A stretch of 64,000 nt of DNA from VBDM01 sp035499735 (lineage in GTDB: Bacteria; Pseudomonadota; Gammaproteobacteria; Burkholderiales; SG8-39). The position numbers were made by a program, and so were the translations under genes. Shown here one piece after another: positions 34,277 to 41,036 of the stretch (within the stretch, counting starts at the first letter, position 1; the number at the start of each line of letters is the position of its first letter). The notes under the pieces are model-generated. The model was given only the letters and a program-made list of their open reading frames with translations, did no database searches and had not been told where the DNA came from. The DNA lies in NCBI GenBank assembly GCA_035499735.1, contig DATJYC010000019.1, forward strand, positions 1 through 64,000, read 5' to 3'.

Positions 34277-35500
34277 TCACCCCCGGATCGCGACTGCGGG
34301 ATCCAGGCGCGCCGCGAGGCGCGCCGGCAGCGCCGCGGCGAGCAGCCCCACGAGGGTGGCCCCGACCGCGGTCACCGCGAGCAGCGGCGGATCGATTTCG
34401 ATGGCGAACATGATCGTGCCGTCGGGGTTCTTCGCGATGCTGCGGAACAGCGACAGGAACACGAAGGAAAGGCCCGATCCCAGGACGGAGCCGGCCAGCG
34501 CCATGATGGCCCCCTGCAGCAGGAACAGGCGCAGCACCTGCCCGCGCGAGGTGCCCATGGCGCGCAGGATGCCGATCTCCTTCGACTTCTGCACCACGGA
34601 GACCACCAGCACGCTCGCGATCCCGAGCGCGGCCGTCAGCCCGACGAAGAAGCGGATCAGCCTGTTGGTGAGCGTCTGGGCGAGCATCGCGGTGAAGAAC
34701 TGGGCGTTGGTCTTGATCCAGCTGTCGGCCTCCTGCCCGGTCTCGTCCTGGATGATCTGCGCGATCGTCTCGGCCTCGAAGGGATCCCGCACCCTGATCT
34801 CGATGCTCGATACGCCGCCGACGATGTCGAGCAGGCTCTGGGCGACGTGAAGGCTGATGTAGACGTTCGTCTCGTTCACCCGCTTGTTGCCGAAGTCGAA
34901 GATGCCGGTGACGTTCAGGGTCTGGGACGCGCCTCCGGCCGTGGTCAGCCGCAGCTTGTCGCCGACGCCGGCGCCCAGGTCCTGCGCGAGCTCGGTTCCG
35001 ATGACGATGTCGGAGCTCGCGACGCTCAGCTTTCCGTCCACGATCTTGTCTCCGAGGGCGATGACCCTGAGGTAGGTCTCCGGCTCGATCCCGATGACGT
35101 TGACCGCCTTGTTGGCGTCGCCCCTCAGCGCGAATCCGGGTCCGGAGACGACCGGAGTCACGTCCGTCACGTCGGGCAGGCGCTCGATCAGCGCGCGGAC
35201 CTTCTGCCACTGGTCGATCGACCTGAGCTGCTGGGACCGGGGCTGCACGAGGACCGCCGCTCCCTTCCCCCCCTCGCGCAGGGACCGCGCGACCTGCTGG
35301 GGAGGAATGACGACGATGGGCGCCATGTAGTTGAGGGTGCGGCGGATGATGTTGGTCTGCAGTCCCGCGAGCGCCGCCGACATGAAGACGATCACAGCCA
35401 CGCCGAGCCCGACCCCGACGACGATGAGGAGCGTCTGCACCAGGCCTTCGCGCATGAAGCGCACCGCCGCGATCCATTCGAAGGGCAAGAGGCGGTTCAT
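34277..35500 (-). CDS. ABC exporter permease, FtsX/MacB fold
   Basis: A 407-residue membrane protein: one helix at the N-terminus (about 18-44), a periplasmic MacB_PCD domain to about residue 275, then three helices (about 285-310, 330-360, 370-395). The region S-K-E-I-G-I-L-R-A-M-G near 315 is the conserved coupling segment. The ATG overlaps the stop of the membrane-fusion gene. Together with it and the ATPase it should span the envelope with an outer-membrane channel encoded elsewhere. Substrate unknown. Confidence 0.9.
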   Translation of the reverse strand: MNRLLPFEWIAAVRFMREGLVQTLLIVVGVGLGVAVIVFMSAALAGLQTNIIRRTLNYMAPIVVIPPQQVARSLREGGKGAAVLVQPRSQQLRSIDQWQKVRALIERLPDVTDVTPVVSGPGFALRGDANKAVNVIGIEPETYLRVIALGDKIVDGKLSVASSDIVIGTELAQDLGAGVGDKLRLTTAGGASQTLNVTGIFDFGNKRVNETNVYISLHVAQSLLDIVGGVSSIEIRVRDPFEAETIAQIIQDETGQEADSWIKTNAQFFTAMLAQTLTNRLIRFFVGLTAALGIASVLVVSVVQKSKEIGILRAMGTSRGQVLRLFLLQGAIMALAGSVLGSGLSFVFLSLFRSIAKNPDGTIMFAIEIDPPLLAVTAVGATLVGLLAAALPARLAARLDPAVAIRG

Positions 35501-36717
35501 TTGGCCGCTACCGCGCGCACACGCTGGCCGGGCTTGACGACGGCATTCGTTGCCGGAATCAGGTCGTCCCCGGGCTCGACTCCGTCGAGGATCTCGGTGC
35601 GCGCGTCCCCGCGCAGCCCGAGCTTCACCGGCTGCGCGACCGCGCGATAGTGCCGAACCGCCAGCACCCAGGGGCTCGTCCCGTTGGCATCGCGCACCGT
35701 CTCGGTCGGGACGACGACGGTGTCGCTCTTGCGCGCGACCTCGATGTCGACCGATACCGTCATGTCTTGCCGCAGGTAGGCCGGCGGGTTCGGCACACGG
35801 AGCTTGACCTCTACCGTTCCGCGCAGCGGATCGATGCCCGGGTTGATGTAGAAGAGCTCCGCCGCAAAGCGTTCCGAGGGAAATGCGTCCGCGGAGCCGA
35901 GCGCTTTCTGCCCGACCGCGAGGCGCGAAAGCTGCCGCTCGTCGATCATGACATCCACCTGGGTCTCCCCGGCGGGAGCAAGGACCATCAGCTCCTTGCC
36001 GGGCTGCACCACGTCGCCGGCCTCGACCTGGCGCGCGATGAGCACGCCGTCCACCGGCGCCGTGATGGTAGTTTGCTCGAGCTTGACCTGCGCCGCTGCC
36101 AGATTGGCCCGCGCCTGGTCGAGCGCCCTCAACGCCATCGCGTAGTCGCTTCCGGAGGGGCCGTTGGTCTCGACCTGCAGGCGCGCGGCGCGGAGCTGGC
36201 TCTCCGCGATATCGAGAGCGCGCTGGGCGTCGTCGAGCTGCGACTGGACGACAAATCCCTTCTCGCGCAGCGTCTTGGTGCGGTCGAACTGCTGGCGGGC
36301 GTTGAGCGCGGTCGCCTGCGCTTGCACCAGCGCCTGCTCCGCCGCGGGCAGCGCGACCTCGCGCAGCTGGCGCAGCTTCGCCTCGGCCTGGGCGACGCTC
36401 GCCTTGGCTTGCTCGAGCGCCGCGCGCTCGTCCCTTGCGTCGAGAACGATGAGCACGTCACCGCGCTTCACGGTCTGTCCCTCGTCCACGGGGATCCGCA
36501 CGACCCGCTCGGTGATCACGGCGCCGACGGATATGCGCTGGGGAGTGATGATGCGGCCGCTTGCCACGACCGTCTGGACGAGATCGCCGCGCACCGCCTC
36601 GAGCGTGGCGACCGGCTCGCCCAGCACCAGATTGCGCGACGCGAAGGCGAGCCCCGCCGCGGCCGCCAGGCCGAGCGCGAGCCATCCGGGTTTCTTCAGA
36701 AGCGAGATCGAAGCCAC
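35497..36717 (-). CDS. HlyD/MacA-type periplasmic adaptor protein
   Basis: A 406-residue membrane-fusion protein. One N-terminal helix (about 11-29) anchors it; lipoyl-like halves flank a long helical hairpin (about 95-205, rich in A-L-E-Q-A-K and A-Q-A-E-A-K-L); beta-barrel and MP domains follow. The start is GTG 36717 with no convincing Shine-Dalgarno. An FNR box is centred 40.5 bases upstream and CACCAT could be the -10, so the transcript may be leaderless. First gene of the exporter unit. Confidence 0.9.
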   Translation of the reverse strand: MASISLLKKPGWLALGLAAAAGLAFASRNLVLGEPVATLEAVRGDLVQTVVASGRIITPQRISVGAVITERVVRIPVDEGQTVKRGDVLIVLDARDERAALEQAKASVAQAEAKLRQLREVALPAAEQALVQAQATALNARQQFDRTKTLREKGFVVQSQLDDAQRALDIAESQLRAARLQVETNGPSGSDYAMALRALDQARANLAAAQVKLEQTTITAPVDGVLIARQVEAGDVVQPGKELMVLAPAGETQVDVMIDERQLSRLAVGQKALGSADAFPSERFAAELFYINPGIDPLRGTVEVKLRVPNPPAYLRQDMTVSVDIEVARKSDTVVVPTETVRDANGTSPWVLAVRHYRAVAQPVKLGLRGDARTEILDGVEPGDDLIPATNAVVKPGQRVRAVAAK

Positions 36718-36750
36718 GCTTCAATGGTGACCGCCACCGGGCCGCCGTGG

Positions 36751-36764
36751 TTGATCTGGATCAA
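36751..36764 (-). promoter_or_regulatory. FNR box TTGATCCAGATCAA before the MacA-like exporter
   Basis: Perfect FNR consensus dyad in the 43-base gap between the Pat-like gene and the adaptor gene. The Pat-like gene's TGA stop lies within the left arm on the minus strand. Class II geometry predicts a start at 36716, at the GTG start codon. Confidence 0.88.
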
Positions 36765-39466
36765 CCGGGCCGTCCCGAAAGCATGAGCGTCGCCTTCCTC
36801 ACCGTCGAATCCTCCGGGTGCTCCGACAGGCGGAAGCCCAGCCTGACGCAGAGGCCGAGCATCGGCTCGTTCTGCGCAAGAATGTGGCCGATCATCACCT
36901 CGAGCCCGCGCGAGCGCGCCACGGTGATGAGGGTCTCGAGCAGGCGCCGGCCCACCCCCTTGCGCTGCCACGCGTCGGCGACGACGACCGCGAACTCGCA
37001 GGTGCGTCCGTCCGGATTGGTGACGTAGCGAGCGACCGCGATCTCCTCTTCCCGGTCCTGCTCGCCGCGCACGCACACGAAGGCCATCTCCCGGTCGTAG
37101 TCGATCTGCGTGAAGCGCATGAGCATCGACGGCGTGAGCTCGCGGACCGAGTTCATGAAGCGGAAGTAGCGGCTGCGGTCGGAGAGGCTGCGGACGAACT
37201 GCTGCTCCATCTCCGCGTCCTCGGGGCGGATCGGCCGCGCGACGACGACGCTGCCGTCGGCGAGCTCCCACCTGGCGACGAGATCGGTCGGATAGGGGTG
37301 GATGGCCATGTGCGAGTAGCGGCCGCGCATCGGTTGCGGCTCGCGCACCGCCGCGCGGGCGTCCACCGCGACGGCGCCGTTCTCGTCGACGATGAGGGGG
37401 TTGATCTCGAACTCCTCGATCTGAGGCAGCTCGCAGACCATCTCCGAGACCCGCAGCAGCACCGACTCGAGCGCCTGCATGTCGGCCGCGGGCATCCTGC
37501 GGAACGCGCCGAGCAGCCGCGAGACGCGGGTGCGCCCTATCATCGCCTTCACGAGGAAGGCGTTGAGCGGCGGCAGCGCCACCGCGCGGTCGCGAAGCAC
37601 CTCGACCGCCCTGCCGCCCATGCCTACGGTGATCGCCGGACCGAAGACCGAATCGCGGATCACCCCGACCACGAGCTCGCGGCCGTGCGGCCGCGCGATC
37701 ATCGGCTCGACGGTGACGCCCTTGAGGCGCGCGTCCGGGCGCTTGCCGGCCACCTCGTCGAGCATCTCGCGGTAGCCCGAGCGCACGCTCTCGGCGTCCG
37801 CGAGGTTGAGCCGGACACCCCCGACGTCGCTCTTGTGGTCTATGTCGGGCGAGTCGATCTTCATGGCGACGGGAAAGCCCATCTCCTGCGCCATCAGCAT
37901 CGCGTCCTGGGCCGAGCGCGCGAGCACGGTGCGCGCGATCGGGATGTGGAATGCCGCGAGCAGCGCCTTGGACTCGGTCTCGGACAGCAGCTTGCGCCGC
38001 TCGGCGACGGCGCCGTCGATCACGAGGCGCGCGCCCCGGAGGTCGGGCGCGGCATGGTGCGCCAGCGGACCCGGCGCCTGGAGCAGCGTGCGCTGATTGC
38101 GGTAGTAGGCGGCAACGTGAGCGAACATCTCGACCGCGGGCTCGGGCGTGCGGAACACCGGGATCGACGCGTCGTGGATCACCTTGCGCGCCGACGCCGT
38201 GCTCGCCTGACCCATCCAGCACGCGATGAGCGGCTTGGAGGCGCCGCGCGCGGCCTCGGCCACCGCGCGCGCCGTCGCCTCCGCTTCGGTCATCGCCTGC
38301 GGCGTGAGGATCACCAGGATGCCGTCGATGCCGGCGTCGGCGAGGCAGGCCGAGACCGCGACCCTGTAGCGCTCGCTGCCGGCGTCGCCGATCAGGTCGA
38401 TCGGATTGCCGTGCGACCAGTTCGGGGGCAGCGCGCCGTGCAGGGCCTCGACGGTGGCCGGGGCGAGATCGGCGAGCGCCAGCCCCAGGTCCGTTATGCG
38501 GTCGGCCGCCATCACGCCGGGCCCGCCGCCGTTGGTGATCACCGCGAGCCGGTCTCCCTTCGGGCGCACGTGCGAGGCGAGCGCCTGCGCGGCGGCGACC
38601 AGCTGGCCGACGCTCGCCACGCGGACCACGCCGGCGCGCTCGACCGCGGCGTCGAACACGTCGTCGTTGCCCACGATCGCGCCGGTATGCGAGACCGCGG
38701 CCCGCGACCCGGCTGGATGGCGGCCGACCTTCATGACGATGACCGGCTTCGCACGCGCCGCCGCGCGCAGGCTGGACATGAATCGGCGCGCATCGCGTAT
38801 GCCCTCGATGTAGAGCAGGATGTGCTCGGTCGCCGGGTCGTTCGCGAGGTAGTCGATGATCTCGCCGAAGTCGATGTCGCTCGAGCCGCCGAGCGAGACG
38901 ATGCTCGAGAAGCCGACCCGGTTCGGCGTCGCCCAGTCGAGCATGGCGGCGCACGCGGCTCCCGACTGCGACACCAGGCCGAGCGACCCCGGCAGGGCCG
39001 TCCCGCGAGCGAAAGTGGCGTTGAGGCCGATCGCGGGGCGGGCGATGCCGAGGCAGTTGGGCCCGACGAGGCGCACGCCGCCGCGGCGCGCGTTCTCGAG
39101 CAGCGCCCGCTCCAGGCCCGCGCCCTCGGCGCCGATCTCGGAGAAGCCGGCCGTGATGACGACCGCGGAGCGCACGCCGGCCCTGCCGCACTCGGCGATC
39201 ACCTCGGGCACGGTTCGCGCGGGCGTGGCGACCACCGCCAGATCCACGTGCGCGGGGATCTTGCCGACCGAGGGATAGCACGGCGCCCCCCGCACGGTCG
39301 CGTACTTGGGGTTGACCGCGAACAGCGCGCCGCGGTATCCGGCCGCGAGCATGTTCGACATCAGCACGGTCCCGACCTTGCCCGGGGTCTCGCTCGCTCC
39401 GACGATGGCGACCGAGCCCGGCTCGAACAACGGCGTGAGATAGTGCCGGCCCGAGACCTCGATCAC
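36761..39466 (-). CDS. Pat-like protein: ADP-forming acyl-CoA synthetase domain fused to GNAT acetyltransferase
   Basis: A 901-residue protein of the Pat/Pka (YfiQ) type that acetylates lysines of metabolic enzymes from acetyl-CoA. CoA-binding and ligase regions cover about 1-690: V-A-I-V-G-A-S near 16, L-V-G-P-N-C-L-G near 127, V-S-Q-S-G-A near 160, and S-H-T-G-A near 252. The C-terminal GNAT domain (about 735-895) has the acetyl-CoA loop Q-R-K-G-V-G-R. GTG 39466 is chosen because conserved sequence begins at once; the longer upstream frame is the decayed DNA at 39463-39578. Length fits Pat (about 890). Confidence 0.88.
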   Translation of the reverse strand: MIEVSGRHYLTPLFEPGSVAIVGASETPGKVGTVLMSNMLAAGYRGALFAVNPKYATVRGAPCYPSVGKIPAHVDLAVVATPARTVPEVIAECGRAGVRSAVVITAGFSEIGAEGAGLERALLENARRGGVRLVGPNCLGIARPAIGLNATFARGTALPGSLGLVSQSGAACAAMLDWATPNRVGFSSIVSLGGSSDIDFGEIIDYLANDPATEHILLYIEGIRDARRFMSSLRAAARAKPVIVMKVGRHPAGSRAAVSHTGAIVGNDDVFDAAVERAGVVRVASVGQLVAAAQALASHVRPKGDRLAVITNGGGPGVMAADRITDLGLALADLAPATVEALHGALPPNWSHGNPIDLIGDAGSERYRVAVSACLADAGIDGILVILTPQAMTEAEATARAVAEAARGASKPLIACWMGQASTASARKVIHDASIPVFRTPEPAVEMFAHVAAYYRNQRTLLQAPGPLAHHAAPDLRGARLVIDGAVAERRKLLSETESKALLAAFHIPIARTVLARSAQDAMLMAQEMGFPVAMKIDSPDIDHKSDVGGVRLNLADAESVRSGYREMLDEVAGKRPDARLKGVTVEPMIARPHGRELVVGVIRDSVFGPAITVGMGGRAVEVLRDRAVALPPLNAFLVKAMIGRTRVSRLLGAFRRMPAADMQALESVLLRVSEMVCELPQIEEFEINPLIVDENGAVAVDARAAVREPQPMRGRYSHMAIHPYPTDLVARWELADGSVVVARPIRPEDAEMEQQFVRSLSDRSRYFRFMNSVRELTPSMLMRFTQIDYDREMAFVCVRGEQDREEEIAVARYVTNPDGRTCEFAVVVADAWQRKGVGRRLLETLITVARSRGLEVMIGHILAQNEPMLGLCVRLGFRLSEHPEDSTVRKATLMLSGRPG

Positions 39467-39578
39467 AGATTTCCGATCACGATCGCCGCGCAGGTCAGCG
39501 CCCGCATTTCGTCCTCGCCCAGGCCGGCCCAAGAGTACCCAGCCGTAGACTAGCACCACTGGCGACGACGACGGTCAT
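39463..39578 (-). pseudogene. Remnant of a P-type ATPase C-terminus (decayed)
   Basis: Three frames in succession read like one protein end: M-T-V-V-V-A-S-G-A-S-L, then L-V-Y-G-W-V-L-L-G-R-P-G, then G-L-G-E-D-E-M-R-A-L-T-C-A-A-I-V-I-G-N-L and a stop. The last part resembles the final two helices of Ca2+-type P-ATPases (E-A-R-A-L-T-F-x-x-L-V-x-x-N-L), here truncated. AGGAG lies before the first ATG. The similarity is from memory of the family. Alternatively this is just a 27-codon spurious ORF in the Pat leader. Confidence 0.4.
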
Positions 39579-39645
39579 GATGAGACTCCTGGCTGAGCGC
39601 CCGGTGCCTCGAGACCCCAAGCCAGGGACTGCCTCGTGCGGACGC

Positions 39646-39659
39646 TTGATGTAGATCAA
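39646..39659 (+). promoter_or_regulatory. FNR box TTGATGTAGATCAA before the usp operon
   Basis: Perfect FNR consensus arms. Class II geometry predicts a start near 39694, with TAGCTT (39682-39687) in the -10 position and a 23-base leader holding AAGGAG. Confidence 0.88.
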
Positions 39660-39716
39660 CAGCCCGCATGCAGCTAGGATTTAGCTTGAAGCCTATAGGA
39701 TCAAGGAGAGCACATC

Positions 39717-40172
39717 ATGGTCTACAAGAGAATCCTGGTTCCGGTGGACGGAAGCCCGACCTCCATGGCCGGGCTGAACGAGGCGCTGCGCCTCGCCAGG
39801 AACCAGAAGGCGCGGGTGCGGCTGGTGCACATCGTCGACGAGGTCGCGATCTTCGCCTCGAGCGAGGGCGGGCTCAATATCGAGCCGGTGATCGAGGCGC
39901 TGAAGAGCGGCGGCAAGCGCATCCTGGCCCGCGCCGCGAAGCTCGCGGCGGCGCGGGGAGTGCGCGCGGAAACCGAGCTGTTCGAGAACGCGACCAACCG
40001 CGTGGCCGACGTCCTCATCGGGCGCGCCAGGCGCTGGCGCGCCGACCTGATCGTGATGGGCACCCATGGGCGGCGCGGGGTCAACCGCCTGGTGCTCGGG
40101 AGCGACGCCGAGCTCGTGGTGCGCAACTCGCCGGTGCCGGTGCTGCTGGTGCGCTCGGCGAGGCGCGGATAG
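39717..40172 (+). CDS. Universal stress protein (UspA family)
   Basis: A 151-residue ATP-binding Usp. V-P-V-D-G-S near residue 9 and the C-terminal G-T-H-G-R-R-G-V-x9-G-S (about 118-134) form the nucleotide site, so it belongs to the ATP-binding subgroup. AAGGAG sits seven bases before ATG 39717. The FNR box upstream indicates induction without oxygen, as for many Usp proteins of Betaproteobacteria. First gene of the operon usp-hpf-zinc ribbon-P-type ATPase. Confidence 0.92.
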   Translation: MVYKRILVPVDGSPTSMAGLNEALRLARNQKARVRLVHIVDEVAIFASSEGGLNIEPVIEALKSGGKRILARAAKLAAARGVRAETELFENATNRVADVLIGRARRWRADLIVMGTHGRRGVNRLVLGSDAELVVRNSPVPVLLVRSARRG

Positions 40173-40182
40173 CGAGGCGATC

Positions 40183-40542
40183 ATGATCCCGCTGCAGATC
40201 ACCGTCCTCAACGTGCCGCGCTCGGCCGCCCTCGAGGCCCGCGTGGTGAAGATGGCGGAGAAGCTCGAGCAATTCCATTCCCGCATCGTGAGCTGCCGGG
40301 TCGGCATCGAGGAGCTGCGCCGGCACCGCAGCCGCGGGCGGCTCTACCACGTGCGCATCGACCTGCGCGTCCCGGGCAGGGAGATCGTGTCGAACCACCG
40401 CCACGACAAGGACCCCTACCTCGCGCTGCGCGACGCGTTCATGTCGCTGCGGCGCCAGCTCGAAGACGTCGCGCGGGTCAAGCGCGGCGATGTCAAGCGC
40501 CAGGCGCGGGCCGGCCGCGCGGCGCGGGGAGCGCGGCCATGA
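40183..40542 (+). CDS. hpf: HPF/RaiA-like ribosome hibernation protein
   Basis: A 119-residue short HPF/RaiA homologue. It shows L-E-A-R-V-V-K-M-A-E-K-L near residue 20, C-R-V-G-I-E-E-L and V-R-I-D-L-R-V-P-G-R-E-I, then Y-L-A-L-R-D-A-F near 86. The tail is strongly basic (K-R-G-D-V-K-R-Q-A-R), suiting rRNA contact. It would sit in the 30S decoding centre and idle ribosomes. Ten bases after the usp stop and overlapping the next gene, it is likely induced on oxygen loss. Confidence 0.85.
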   Translation: MIPLQITVLNVPRSAALEARVVKMAEKLEQFHSRIVSCRVGIEELRRHRSRGRLYHVRIDLRVPGREIVSNHRHDKDPYLALRDAFMSLRRQLEDVARVKRGDVKRQARAGRAARGARP

Positions 40543-41036
40543 AGGGCACCCGCAAAAGATCCCCGACGCACCACCGCGAGCAGCTGCTCGACAACCCGCG
40601 GCACGACAGCTACAAGGCCAAGGGCAAGCTTCCCGACCCGACGCGCTGCCCGGAGTGCGGCGCCGTGTTCCAGAAGGGACGCTGGACCTGGAACGGCGCG
40701 GTGCGCGGCGCGGTGCACGAGCAGCTCTGCCCCGCCTGCCAGCGGATCCGCGACGGCTATCCCGCGGGCTTCGTCACCCTGGGCGGCGACTACCTGGCCG
40801 GGCACCGCGAGGAGATCCTCAACATCGTGCGCAAATGCGAGGCGGTGGAGAAGGCCGGGCACCCGCTGCAGCGGATCATCGCCATCAAGGACGTCGAAGG
40901 AGGCATCCTGGTCACGACCACCGACGCGCACCTCGCGCGGCGCATCGCCGAAAGCGTCCATGACGCCTGCAAGGGCAACCTTGCGCTGCAGTACAACAAG
41001 GAAGAGAACCTGGTGCGCGCAACCTGGACGCGTTGA
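40539..41036 (+). CDS. BCAM0308-type zinc-ribbon protein
   Basis: A 165-residue protein with two C-x2-C knuckles, C-P-E-C near residue 39 and C-P-A-C near 69, resembling the zinc ribbon of eukaryotic NMD3. A helical and beta domain follows, with T-T-D-A-H-L-A-R-R-I-A near 130. I place it in the BCAM0308 family, of unknown function, known from Burkholderia low-oxygen loci. Coupling to hpf on one side and to the P-type ATPase (TTGA overlap) on the other suggests a ribosome- or rRNA-related role under anoxia. Confidence 0.7.
   Translation: MKGTRKRSPTHHREQLLDNPRHDSYKAKGKLPDPTRCPECGAVFQKGRWTWNGAVRGAVHEQLCPACQRIRDGYPAGFVTLGGDYLAGHREEILNIVRKCEAVEKAGHPLQRIIAIKDVEGGILVTTTDAHLARRIAESVHDACKGNLALQYNKEENLVRATWTR

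Noticed and set aside
36818..39553. 911-codon frame on the + strand opposite the Pat-like gene
   Set aside because: High GC opens long antisense frames; the protein is arginine/histidine-rich with no motif, while the minus strand holds a full known family.
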